Notes under the pieces: generated by a model | The model's input: the letters and a program-made list of their open reading frames with translations, nothing else | Databases searched by the model: none | What the model was told of the DNA's origin: nothing | Part shown: positions 24,470 through 36,936 of the stretch, in pieces | Position numbering within the stretch: the first letter of the stretch is position 1 | How the letters are laid out: every line of letters starts with the position of its first letter | Assembly (NCBI GenBank): GCA_006937955.1 | Contig: SSNP01000052.1 | Location: forward strand, 917,544-981,543 | Length of the DNA: 64,000 nt | Direction of reading: 5' to 3' | Origin: Pachypanchax playfairii | Lineage: Eukaryota > Chordata > Actinopteri > Cyprinodontiformes > Aplocheilidae | Position numbers and translations under genes: made by a program

Positions 24470-27400
24470 TATAAATCTGAAATGTTCATGCATCAGTTTA
24501 CATGAACTGAAAATCATCACGTTTGTTGAAATGTTCCGCTAATTTACTTGCTACAGTTTAATCACACAGTGAGGTCTCATAGTTTTTATATTTGTTTATA
24601 ATCTTTTCACATTCAGACTGTCAGATTTTATTTGCTGTCCCACACGATGTATCTTACATCATCAGACTTTGTGACTTACAGAAGCTGAAGACTTCCAGAT
24701 GCCTGCAACGACTTTATGTGAGAGAAAAATAGTTTTTAAAATATTCAGAATTTTAACATCAAAGTGACGTCTGAAAACTTACGTAAGGAAACCGAGAACC
24801 CTCAAGAACGTTTCGGGATATGTTGGAAACTGCCTAAAAAATGTTGCAACAATCACAGCTAACAGATAATTAATTTAACATTAGATAACTTTGTTTTTAC
24901 TGTTTAATATATAGAAAATAAATGTTCTTGTTCACTGTTTTAGTCATTGAAGGTGTTAATTAAATGTTCTGCATGGAGGCTTTTACACTGTTACACATGG
25001 CGTCATTTTTATATATTTATTTGTTTAATATTCTTTGTTAATTTTTAGTTTTTTTAATTGCACATTAGAATTTAGAAACACGGTCCACTTGTGAAAGTTT
25101 ATCTTTTATTTAATAATAATAATCAGTTCCATTATAAAAGACATGGAATCATTATTTTGCAGAGTTTATTGCTTTGAATCTCTTTCTACTGAATCAAAAC
25201 TCATTGAATGATGTAGTAATAATTTTTACTGCTCATGTACAGAACGATGTGTGATGCTATGTGCAACATTTGATAAAAAAAGTCTTTGTCTTTTTAAAAT
25301 AACAAGCAACAAACGCCTAAATCCTCTTTATAAACAACACAAACAGACTAAAGTTCAGATAGTGAACACAGACCCGCATACTCAGATCAGCTGTTTCTAT
25401 GTTTAACTTTCAGAACAGCTTTTATTGAGACTGAATTTTAATAAATAAAGATAAATTATCTGGTGTAGTTTTATTAAAGAGTCTTATTTCTTTTTTCATA
25501 TAAATTGAAACATCTGTTGTGTAGAACACACAACACTCTCTTTGGAAACACACTCATGAAGATCTAATATTTGGTTCTCATATTTTCTTCATCTCTGTCA
25601 GGCTGAACCTTGTTTCTTTTCCTGAAAGTCACTCATTTATTTTGAGAGATGACTCTTCAGCACTCACTCACACACAGATTCATCATCTCACTGCTGGGAA
25701 GTTGTGTGTGAAGTTCATCAAACACTGTGGGGTTTTCTGTTATTTGGTGAAAACACTTGACAGCCCACTGGACGGAGGTCAGTGTCCTGAAACAGGCTCT
25801 GCTGCAGCCTGTTAAGTCTTTCTTAACCTCTTGTATCTCTATAGAATATAATGAGAGGACTTGGAGGAAGCATGTCAGAGTGTGTTGGTTGTTGCATGTG
25901 GCAGCACTCAGCAGCTCAGTGAGAAGCAGCCAGCTGCAGAAAAGGAAGGATGGTAGAAGAACTTAAATAAATCCTGACTGTATATTAGCTGTTTTCTTTT
26001 TCATGACAACATGACCAGCTCGATGGATTCTTTTATCATCAGTGTAGCTCTCAGCGTATGTTTATCTGAGAATAAAAGGACTTGGAAGTTCAAAGCAGAA
26101 ACATATAAGAAACCCCAGATCTTCTCTTCAAAGGCAGCATGTACTGCTCATCGGAACGAGGAGAGTAGTCTGCAGGGACCCTCCAAAGAACCAGTTGGGT
26201 CAGCACAGCTTCTTTGTCATTGGTGAGAACTCTTTGTAGGAATTAGGGGAGTCTCTTTCTTGCTCCCTTGAGTGTGATGCTGCTATTTCTTTTGACAATC
26301 TGACTCAGTGGTCTCAGGCTTCAGGCTGAGAGAACTTCCCGTCCTTCATGCTAATGTCAGTCTATCAAGAGGGAAGAATCCTCTGAGTTTCCTGATGAAG
26401 CTCCTCTCACACATTCACTAAGGCAATGTAACAACACCATAAGATGCAATTAGAAAGATGTAAAGTTCATTAGATTTATACTTGTAAGTTTTCAATGAGA
26501 AAATCCAGACTGTTTATCTTATTGTTAACATCTCTCACCACTCAGACGTCTGCTGTTTCCATCCAGGAAGGTTCCTGCTCACGACTCTTACCAACTCTGT
26601 CTGTGGTGCTTTTGGGTTCAGTTATCTGTTCAAACATCACAATATATGTTAAAATACAAAAATTTACACTCATTATCATACATTCATACAACAAATTTGA
26701 CTAAATAATGAAGAAATTTTAAAGATAACTGATGGAAATGTATCAGGTTTAGAGTCAACAGAACCACATTGATTATCAACAGATAAAAAGACGAACTAAA
26801 ACATCCTGAAACTGGATGATGCTCAAAAAGCACCTCCATGAAAAATCTCTGAAAGCCAAAATATTTCCAGGTTTTTCACTGTCCAGAAGAAAAATTTAAA
26901 TAGAAAAACAAATAATGAACACTGGCTCAACACAAAACACAAACTATTAGGATGAAAAAAGATCTAAAATAAATAGAGTTCATCCAAAAGAAAATGATTA
27001 TTTCACTATATTCTCTCATTTCTTTGCAACATTAGAGCAGAACTGAGAGAAAGAGAAGTTTTTCATTTTGACTAACATCTGAAGTAAAAACACTGGAAGT
27101 CTTGATTTGTAGGTTTGTTTTTTATGGAGCGCCACATTAGTTTAAAACAACAGCATTTCAGAACGTCTTAAATACCATTTACTTGATGCAGCCGGGGTTC
27201 TGTCAGGGTTCTGGCAGGGTCGAGGAGGTTTAAGAAACCTGACCCAAAGAAAGCTGTGTAGTTTACTTTGAAATGTTCTAAATTACATGAAAACTCAACA
27301 CATTTAGCAAGATTTAAAACTGGAAGGACATGACAGACAAATCTCAACATGAGGGTCTGAGTAAACGGCTGTAATATAAACCAAGAACAACAAAGTGTTT

Positions 27401-28281
27401 GGAAAAGCTGTCAAGTCTAACAGAAACTGAGATTTTAAAAAGCCTTTAGAGGATCTTTAAAATGTTACTGACAGAATAACTTTTTGAAAACTGATCTCTC
27501 GTCATTTTTCCACTCAAATTTACTTCAACAACCGAGACTCAAAGTGAAAGCTAGAGTACGTTTGACTTAGCGTATCAGAAAATGAGAGGACATTTTTCCT
27601 AATTTAATTGAAACTGAAATTAATGAAACCTAATCACTTTAAACCAACAGAACTGAACTCAGTCATGCATTCTTAGGGCCTCTTTGTTTTTGTAACTCAA
27701 CTACTTAACTATGAGAAATAGCTGCTGTGGTGATTTTTGTAGCTTCAGGGTTTGTTAGCCATCAAGTGAAGCATTACCTTTTAAAGCAGCCTAACATCTG
27801 TATGGATGTTTCACATTTTTAGATCCAGTCATGAACTCACTGTTTTTCTTCTAGAGTAAATAGAAAATGTCTGATAGCAACTTAAGTCTTTCCTAATAGA
27901 AAAGAAATGCCTCAGGAAAGTTTTTCAATCTGGTCTGAAGTCACAGGTTCTGATCTGTCTGTTAAAGAATCGGTAATGTTTCTATTCAGTCCTGATGTCA
28001 TTTGTTTTAGTTTTTTGGCCCTCGGTTTATCTGGTCCCACTGACTGGTTTAATACTGTGGACTGTTTAACATTAACACATGTATCCCTGATGCTTTTCTG
28101 AGCTGCAGAAAGACAAAGTGTGTGAATAAAAACAATGTTTCAGGAAACCTGATGGAGCCTCATTAACTGGTCTGAGAGAAATAATGGATGGAGCTGATTA
28201 AAAGCTGAAGTGACACAGTTACTGAATTCCAGCTCTCGCTTGCAGTCACGCCGTAAATGTAGATGAATAAGTTCTACTCAC
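24470..28281. other. Gene-free stretch
   Basis: AT-rich, with several short frames lacking motifs. I see no gene, RNA or repeat that I can name. Confidence 0.4.
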
Positions 28282-28316
28282 AGCTTTCTGAGTGGGAGTC
28301 AAGTGAAACATCAGAG
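28282..28316 (-). other. Orphan exon-like segment (35 nt)
   Basis: Minus strand: TGTTGCAG acceptor, 35 bases, GTGAGTAG donor. One frame reads SDVSLDSHSES. Its phase does not follow directly from the exon-like segment at 28879-28807. Confidence 0.15.
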
Positions 28317-28806
28317 CTGCAACAGAGCGAAAAAAGAAGAAAGAAACATCATTAATTTCTATCCAGCAAGACTTGCATAATTGCATAATTAGCATAATCT
28401 TTATTTTGTTTACATGTAAGAATTTCTTGAGACTCAGCAGTTAAACACAATTGTGCATAACCATTGGGCCATTATGAAGGCGGTTGCACATTTTATCATC
28501 ATTCATAAACTGCTGTTTTCCTTTCAGCTAAATAAAAAAAACTGTTTTAAAACAGTTTGAGTAAGAGGAAGAGATCTGACCTTTTCTACAACGGATCAAT
28601 AATCAAGTCCTTCATTTGCATCTGCACATCATTTAAATCAAATCCTCAGCTGCATAACGGGGTGTGTGCAGATCTTTACAAAGTCTGGGCCATCAACTCA
28701 TGGAAATATTTCTCCTTGTGATTGTCTAAAGAAAAGTAACGGACTTGTTTTTAGTTGCAGATGTCCCTGGAGTCAGAGCAGTACGCTCTGCACAACCATT
28801 ACTTAC

Positions 28807-28879
28807 CTGTTCATCATCCTCTTCCTCGCTCCTTGGTTGACCTCTTGGCTCCCTGGATTCTATCTTCCTCCTCCAGAAC
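28807..28879 (-). other. Orphan exon-like segment (73 nt)
   Basis: Minus strand: a T-rich tract and CTGCTTGCAG acceptor, 73 bases open in one frame (FWRRKIESREPRGQ followed by an acidic SEEEDDEQ), and a consensus CAG/GTAAGT donor. The basic-then-acidic composition and strong sites look exonic, but I recognise no family and no in-phase neighbour. Confidence 0.3.
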
Positions 28880-30307
28880 CTGCAAGCAGAAACACAAACA
28901 ATAAGAAAAATAAACCTAATATTTTTACAGAAACACACCGAAGCCATGGACTCAATAAAAGGTAAGAAAGCGGTTTATTTTGCAGGCAGTGATCCCGGCG
29001 TGGGAGAATCCTTGGAACAGGTTAATCCAGGAGGTAAAACTTGTAAAGGATAGTGGAGAGCAGGGAGGCTGTTTGCTTTTCTTCAGGTAAGTTATCTACA
29101 CAGGCTGAGGTGTCGTCAGGGCAAGTGTCTTCTCAGTGATACGTTGATCCAGCTTTAGTCATGCAGGAGCTTTAATCTCTGAAACCCGGGTTCTTTCGCA
29201 AGAAAAGAAGATAATCATAAGCTCAGACTTATTTAACATGAAGCAATCATGACTCAGACCTTATCCAGGTGAACAGGTTGTTAACAGATTTCTGCAGGAC
29301 TGTTTTTTTTTTATCTGGTCTGGTTAACAGCAACTGACTGTAGTACTGCAAGTGAACAAATTCAAATTATGCAGGAATAACCCTGTTGAATTGACATCAA
29401 CTGGAAAAACAGATTTATTGAACGTATCGTTAGTTTTGAAAATGTCCGAGGTTACTCAAACGCACCACCTGCAGGCTACGGCGGTACTAGCAAGAAGAAC
29501 AAAAAGGAAGAGACGCCATGTTGCTAGGAACCACGATGTTCGGGATATTGGGCCGTTAGACTGTTTTTTTGGATCAGATATTGAGCTGATGTCGCAGTGA
29601 ACTACAACCGAATATCCACTCTGAAGGATGAGTTGCAGGAAAAGCTGTGCCGGAGTGGTTTCCAAAACTTTTGAGCTAGTCTGGTGAATTAGCATGGTTA
29701 GCACAATCAGTCCGGTTAGATACGTGAAAAATAACCAGTCAGAATAGTTGTGAATGTGTTTATGATGTGGGAAGATGTTTCAACCGCATTGCTAGAATGT
29801 GATATTTTTAATGGCTTTAATAGCTGTGAATGGTTAATGTTTTTACTTAGGTACATGGTCAGCTTATCAAGCTGTGCGCAGCTTGCGTATGTTTTCTGTA
29901 TTCTTGATAATACAGAGTATTTTTTCATTTACAGCATTTTATTTCAGTGTGTAGCAATGTATTGTTATGTTAAGGCTGCTGTTATGTACATTTTGTTCAG
30001 ATTCAATTGTTAATTGACTGCATGTTGCTGTGCAGACTATTTTTTTTTTACAATGGTTGGCGCCATTTGAAGAGTTGCTGCTGCGGACCAGGACTTCAAC
30101 GGTTGGAGTTGGTTGCTGTTCCAGGAAGGCGGTAAGAGAATACTAACCCACTGAGGAACCATTTTTGCTACTTTTTTCGAATTTGGCGAAATTTTTTGTT
30201 CTTGGGTCCAAGATAAAAGAATATAAACTGACAACTGAACAGTGCTGATATCCCCCCAAAAAAGGAGGTTGAGGTGGTACCTAGGTAAGGGCAATAAAGG
30301 TCTAATA
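28880..30307. other. Gene-free stretch
   Basis: Only motif-free short frames seen. One at 29352-29600 contains a basic RRTKRKRRH stretch and might be a transposon scrap; this is not supported further. Confidence 0.35.
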
Positions 30308-30520
30308 CAGGGGTGTCAAACTCCAGGCCTCGAGGGCCACTATCCTGCATGTTTTAGATGTTTCCCTGTTTCAACACACCTGATTCAAATCCTCTGTATT
30401 TCAACAAGTCCTTCAGAAGCCTGTTAACGACTTGTTCATTTGAATCAGGTGTGTTGAAACAGGGAAACATCTAAAACATACAGGATAGTGGCCCTCGAGG
30501 CCTGGAGTTTGACACCCCTG
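30308..30520. mobile_element. Near-palindromic hAT-type MITE with perfect 8-bp target duplication
   Basis: 213 bp, starting CAGGGGTGTCAAACTCCAGG and ending in its reverse complement. It is flanked on both sides by GTCTAATA (30300-30307 and 30521-30528). Most of the element is one long inverted repeat of about 95 bp per arm, so its transcript would fold into a hairpin. The 8-bp duplication and CAGGG terminus are hAT hallmarks. Confidence 0.9.
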
Positions 30521-30657
30521 GTCTAATATTTATCACAATACATATTTGAAATCTTGCAATAACGATATAGCTGATGATGCGACTGACGGGGGGTTGGGTG
30601 GTTAGTGAACATACAACATTGGTTTTTAATATAAAATTGCACAAATCAAAGTCACTA

Positions 30658-31737
30658 TTAAAGCTGGAGTGCGTAACTTTTACATGTCCGTGGATGTCCG
30701 TTTCAGCCAAGCCACTATCAGAGGAGATGACACAATGCAGATTAAGCCGATCGGCTCCTCAAACATCTCACGGTATTTTTCAATATATATCATTTTCACT
30801 TTGCGTGTCGACTGCGACATTCCCGCGCTGTCGCACATGAAATTACGTCTTTTATGTCACAACAAGAAAAATAATAAGAAATAGAACGCAGTGTCTCGTA
30901 GCAGCCGGCAGAACGTGAAGGTCGACATGGCGGAGAATCCAAATAAACAGCCGAGAGACACTTATCGGGAAGTGGATCCTACCACGAAAAAAAAAAATAA
31001 TTCCTGGACGTTCGGCAGAGGGACTATTGGCTAAGAAGGAAAGTGACCGAAGGAGAAGGCAAACGCGAATTTGTATCGGCGTCGCTTTTCCTCGGTGGAG
31101 AGAAGAGATCTGGCTGATGTTCAGGGGTGCATAAGTGGTCCGCAGGTCCGCACACACTGTCAAAATATAAAATGCGCACCAGATGAAACCCAGAGCGCCG
31201 AAGTTCCAGCTGATCAGCTGATTCTGTCTCTATCTGTGTCAGTTTGTGTCTGTCAGTTTGCCAGTGTAACGGTTTTTCAGTCAGTCAGATCAGTGCAGCT
31301 CACTGCAGGATTCTGCATGTCAAAACTGAAAAAATTCACTGAATAAGACAAATAAATCATTGTGGCCCCAACAGCTGACTAATAAATTTCAACACCAAAC
31401 TGTTAAATGTAGATTAAAGTGAACAATCAAACCTGTAAACAATCCAACCTGAACTCTGAAGGTTTTTTTTACCAGTATTTTTATATTTTACTGGTTTCTC
31501 TTGATTTTTTCAACAATGAAATGATATTTATTGAAACAAATATAGAGCCAGGTAAAGTAAACAGACTGAATTTGAAGCTTGATTAAGACAGATACCGGTT
31601 GGAATAACAACGGCAGAGATAAAGCGGTGGCAGCTGGGCTTACGTCATATGGAAGCGCCAGCTTTATTGTTGTAATGACGCAAAAATTCCGCTAGGGGGC
31701 GACAGAAGTTACAGAAGTTACGCACTCCAGCTTTAAA
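30658..31737. mobile_element. TTAA-bounded MITE, family A copy 1, with composite interior
   Basis: Ends TTAAAGCTGGAGTGCGTAAC and the matching inverted CGCACTCCAGCTTTAA. The outer parts match the copy at 49951-50521. The interior differs and includes a segment (GTGCATAAGTGGTCC to TGCGCACCAGATGAAA, about 31128-31182) that also occurs inverted near 43800-43870. No transposase seen. Confidence 0.7.
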
Positions 31738-32295
31738 ATCACAATTTAATGTACTTTTTTGATACTAAGAATGCTAACTACGCTTATCTTTTTTATTTTT
31801 GATTCTGAGAATGATCGTTATACTTATTATTTTCATGTCACTTTGTCTCAGGGAATGTTAAGTTTGAAGTACTATTTATATTTATTTGTGTTTTCATCTT
31901 GATGTAAATGTCAAGCTTGAAGGAATTTTAGTTTTGCCTTTTTTTTTAAAGAAACACTATTATTTTGCATGATGGATGCAATAAAATGTATTTTATTCTT
32001 AAAATTTAAAAAATCTTGTTTTCATTGTTAAGTAGGCCGTCTTTTTAGTATAATTGAACCTTAATTAACAACAATATATTTTATTCGATTACTTGATTAA
32101 TCGATCGGGATAGTTGATAGAATACTTGATTACAAAAATATTCAATAGCTGCAGCCCTAGAAATAACCAAAGTCTGCATTGACATTTCATATATTTCTGC
32201 CAATTACTTTTTTCTATTTACTAATCTAACTGCTTTCAGTTCTATGTACAAAACCATATTCACTAAAATTAAAAAAACTGCCTGTTGAGTTTAAC
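31738..32295. other. Spacer with hAT terminus
   Basis: AT-rich. The part at about 32085-32160 (GATTACTTGATTAATCGATC to GCTGCAGCCCTAG) looks like the right end of a hAT-family repeat. Confidence 0.45.
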
Positions 32296-32897
32296 TTAAG
32301 AGTCCATTTCATACAAATTTCAGGACTTTGTGGTTATTTCTTAAGTATTAACCAGTAATATGAAACATTTTATATCTAAAAAACGTCAGGAAACACTGAT
32401 TAACAGACCTTTCAATCTGTCTGCATTAAAATTCAGGTGGTTCCGGCTCCTTCCATCAGGCTGCTTCGTCAGGCTTCGGCAGCAGCTTGTTCATATTCAT
32501 TCTGCTAATTTGTTGAACTCAGATTGGCGAATAAACTAGCCTATCAGAGCAAGGTATACTGTTTCCTGCCCCCCTGGGCATGGAAACATCAGATGTTCTC
32601 TCTTCCTGTTTGCTACATCTTATGCTACAGCTTTTAGCCAGCAGCATGCTAGGTGTGGTTTCAACTGCAGGAGCTGATGAATACTAACGAACAAAGGAGT
32701 TGTGATGAAACAGATACGGACTGTTCAGACTCGGGAGAACTCGGGTTTTATCACCAACTGCGTAGTTTGAGAGATTAAAACTGAAAGAGAAGTTGTTGAC
32801 CTGTTTTCACACCCAGTATGAAGGTAAGAACACCTGTGGAGCTAAAATATTCAACACAAACCTCAGAAAAACTGTTATTAATGGAAGGGCTTTTTAA
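32296..32897 (+). mobile_element. TTAA-bounded MITE, family B copy 2
   Basis: Collinear with 23840-24469: same AGAGTCCATTTCATA start, shared AACGTCAGGAAACACTGATT and GAGCTGATGAATACTAACGA blocks, and same GGAAGGGC end. Its right terminus is degraded. It lacks the 34-bp internal duplication of copy 1. Confidence 0.68.
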
Positions 32898-34271
32898 GTA
32901 TCTTTTTAAGCCATGTATTTTTTTTGTGGGCCCCATTTACCTCGATCAAGCAGCTCATGTTTTTGCTGGTGTTGGTTTGTTTGTTTGTTTTACTCTTAGC
33001 AGCATAACTTGAAAAGTTGAGGTTGAATTTCCATTACATTTTTAGAAAATATCCAAAATGGGTCAAGGAACAACTACTTAGATTTTTGGGGTGATCCGTG
33101 TCACCGTACTGATCCAGGAATGCTTTAAAATATTCTTTAACACTGGTAGATAAGGCTGTCTTTAGTGCTCGGGAGTGTAATAGTAAATGGTCTGAGTGTG
33201 GAACTGAGGTGCTTGGTGGAAGCTCTGAGTGCTTTTCTACTTTTAGGTTGTTTTGTTTAAGAAACACTTCTGATCTCTTGCCACTAACACTGGTAAACAT
33301 GGTTTCCTGTCAATACATTTTAGTTTTGTTTTTCTATTTGAGTTTTCAACTGCAGGACTAATTTCCAGCCCTCTAGCTCAGAGATTTTTGTTTGCAGTTT
33401 GGCCTGCATCACAGTCAGATTAGCGAGTCAGACAGAGTGTTATTCAGTCTACTCCCTGGGTGCAAAGATGGGCTTGAATAACTAAAGTATAAATGAAAGT
33501 GAGACATCTGATATGGAATAGGAAACTCCAATCATACAAACCTACAGCGTTCAAAAACAAAACCCGATCCATGAGTTCAAAAGATCCTCATCCCACTACG
33601 ACCCATGAAGAGTGTTGAAACAGAAAATATATTTAAAACCAGGACAGTTGAGAGAAAACACAGCAGGGAAAATACTGTTTGATTGAAAAAAGGCAAGGAA
33701 GCGAGAGTTGGAGCACCTTGAAGAACACACAAGTTGCTAAAATGTTTCATTACAAAAGGTGTGAGATGCTATTAAACCAATTCACTGATATCAGCTGTGA
33801 TTGTTTACACGTACGAGCACAGCAGATCACCTCAAAAATAACTTTTAAGACTTTGATAGTTCAGTTTTACTGCAAATATGCAGCAATTTCACCAGCTTGA
33901 GCTTTTCACAATCTCAGCCATTAGTCTCTATCATCAGTGCACATCAGAGTGTTTGCTGCTGTTCAAAGGCAAAAAATCTTTTTCATAAAAGTTTCTGTTT
34001 ACTTTTCATGCATTTGAATGCCCAGTGGAATGTATTGGAAGTAATATGACACTTTTTGAATACCATATTCATTTGAATATCATTTGGAGTTTACTAAAAC
34101 ATATTTGTGTGTGTTTTTGAACGACTCAACACAAATGCAGACAAAAAGCAGTTTGAAAACACCTGCAATGCACAACTTCCCTTTTTCCAGTGTTGTAGGA
34201 ATTTATTTTAATAAATCTATGCTGTTTTTTGTTGTCTTGAGGCAGGGTGTTGGGTTCATGCAAAGAACATA
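32898..34271. other. Gene-free stretch
   Basis: No gene or nameable repeat seen; short motif-free frames only. Confidence 0.4.
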
Positions 34272-35812
34272 CACTCACTGGCCACTTTATTAGGTACACT
34301 TTGCTGGTACCGGGTTGGACCCCCTTTTGCCTTCAGAACTGCCTTAATCCTTTGTGGCATAGATTGAATAAGGTACTGGAAATATTGCTCAGAGATTTTG
34401 GTCCATATTGACATGATAGCATCCCGCACTTCCTGCATATTTGTCGGCTGCACATCCATGATGTAAATCTGGGGTGGTCATCTGTTGCTGTAGCCCATCT
34501 GCCTCTAGGTTCGGTGTGTTGTGGATTCAGAGATGCTCTTCTGTATACCTTGGTTGTAACTAGTGGTTATCGTAAATTCCGGGCCTTAAGCCGCAACTTT
34601 TTTCCCACACTTTGAACCCTGCGACTCATAGTCTGGTGTGGCATATCTGCAGTTCTTTTTACTGGCCACCTGGGGCATTCGATATGATGCAACTGAGTTA
34701 CTGCTCGTAAGCCCTGGCTGCACTGGTTATTAGCGGCAGGGTTCATTATCAAATCAATGAAGAATCGGTCCCCCTGACTTCTTTTGCTTACAGCTTTTGT
34801 TTTGGAAAAACAGCAATCGGTCATTCACATTGCACGGTTTAACTGATCCCACCCGACTATCCAGTCTGTTTTATTTCCAGTCTTCATTTGCGCTCATCAT
34901 ATAAACAGCTGCAGTGTTTTTATCGCTGTGGTGATTGTCGAGAGCTGCTGTTCTGTTTAACAAAACCAGGTCCTGTAGGCTGAAACCAAACCATATACCA
35001 CTATCGCATCTCCCGCTCTCTTTTTTTCTTTCTCTCTCACAGACGTCCACCTTCAGGCATTTACCTGAACGCCCTCTCTCACTCCCGCAGACATCAGCGC
35101 AGACACCATGATAATGTGAAGCAGTAAACATCAGAGTTGTTACATTACTTTACAAAAAACATCCGTAAAAAGACAAACGTATCTGTTATAACATTTGTTG
35201 CTGTCAAAAGAAAAAAGTAAAACGAGTTGAAATGCTGTAATTAAAACAAGCAGTTCATGTAAACAACTGAATCAAACTGTGTCAAAAACTAAATCAGCAG
35301 TAAGTGATAAAAAAGCAGTTAAACCAATTTTCTGCAATGATGTTGTCGATTGGTTTATTTGCATATTAACAGTATAAGAACAAAATAAGTCTACAGGAAT
35401 CGTCACACTCAGTTAGTAACCCGCAGCTTATAGTCCAGTGCGGCACATACAGTGGGGCAAAAAAATATTTAGTCAGCCACCAATTGTGTAAGTTCTCCCA
35501 CTTAAAAAGATCAGAGAGGCCTGTAATTTTCATCATAGGTATACCTCAACTATGAGAGACAAAATGAGGAAAAAAAATCCAGAAAATCACATTGTCTGAT
35601 TTTTAAAGAATTTATTTCCAAATTATGGTGGAAAATAAGTATTTGGTCACCTCCAAACAAGTAAGATTTCTGGCTTTCACAGACCTGTAACTTCTTTAAG
35701 AGGCTCCTCGGTCCTCCACTCGTTACCTGTATTAATGGCACCTGTGTGAACTCGTTATCAGTATAAAAGACACCTGTCCACAACCTCAAACAGTCACGCT
35801 CCAAACTCCACT

Positions 35813-36936
35813 ATGGCCAAGACCAAAGAGCTGTCAAAGGACACCAGAAACAAAATTGTAGACCTTCACCAGGCTGGGAAGACTGAATCTGCAATAGGTA
35901 AGCAGCTTGGTGTGAAGAAATCAACTGTGGGAGCAATTATTAGAAAATGGAAGACATACAAGACCACTGATAATCTCCCTCGATCTGGGCCTCCACGCAA
36001 GATCTCACCCCGTGGGGTCAAAATGATCACAAGAACGGTGAGCAAAAATCCCAGAACCACACGGAGGGACCTAGTGAATGACCTGCCGGGAGCTGGGACC
36101 AAAGTAACAAAGGCTACCATCAGTAACACACTACGCCGCCAGGGACTCAAATCCTGCAGTGCCAGACGTGTCCCCCTGCTGAAGCCAGGACACGTCCAGG
36201 CCCGTCTGCGGTTTGCTAGAGAGCTTTTGGATGATCCAGAAGAGGATTGGGAGAACATCATATGGTCAGATGAACCCTGCTGAAGCCAGGACACGTCCAG
36301 GCCCGTCTGCGGTTTGCTAGAGAGCATTTGGATGATCCAGAAGAGGATTGGGAGAACATCATATGGTCAGATGAAACCAAAATATAACTTTTTGGTAGAA
36401 ACTCAACTTGTCGTGTTTGGAGGGGAAAGAATGCTGAGTTGGATCCAAAGAACACCATACCTACTGTAAAGCATGGGGGTGGAAACATCATGCTTTGGGG
36501 CTGTTTTTCTGCAAGGGGACCAGGACGACTGATCCGTGTAAAGGAAAGAATGAATGGGGCCATGTATCGTAAGATTTTGAGTGAAAACCTCCTTCCATCA
36601 GCAAGGGCATTGAAAATGAGACGTGGCTGGGTCTTTCAGCATGACAATGATCCCAAACACACCGCCCGGGCAACGAAGGAGTGGCTTCGTAAGAAGCATT
36701 TCAAGGTCCTGGAGTGGCCTAGCCAGTCTCCAGATCTCAACCCCATAGAAAATCTCTGGAGGGAGTTGAAAGTCCGTGTTGCCCAGCGTCAGCCCCAAAA
36801 CATCACTGCTCTAGAGGAGATCTGCATGGAGGAATGGGCCAAAATACCAGCAACAGTGTGTGAAAACCTTGTGAAGACTTACAGAAAACGTTTGACCTCT
36901 GTCATTGCCAACAAAGGCTATATAACAAAGTATTGA
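35813..36936 (+). pseudogene. Tc1-like transposase pseudogene
   Basis: Starts MAKTKELSKD and follows the intact copy to IIWSDE at about 36270. A 101-bp tandem duplication (36174-36274 and 36275-36375) then breaks the frame. Just past it, in the original frame, KIELFG has become KI-stop (GAA to TAA at 36385-36387). The C-terminal half is otherwise open and keeps FQHDNDPKH and DLNPIENLW. The DNA-binding half could be made as a truncated protein; catalysis is lost. There are few other substitutions, so inactivation is recent. Confidence 0.93.
36174..36375 (+). repeat. 101-bp tandem duplication inside the transposase pseudogene
   Basis: Two adjacent copies of a segment starting CCCTGCTGAAGCCAGG and ending GGTCAGATGAA; they differ at few positions (for example CTTTTGG versus CATTTGG). 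Confidence 0.93.

Noticed and set aside
28282..28879. Joining minus-strand segments 28879-28807 and 28316-28282 into one gene
   Set aside because: The first ends in phase 0 and the second then starts CTC TGA, a stop; no intermediate exon was found.
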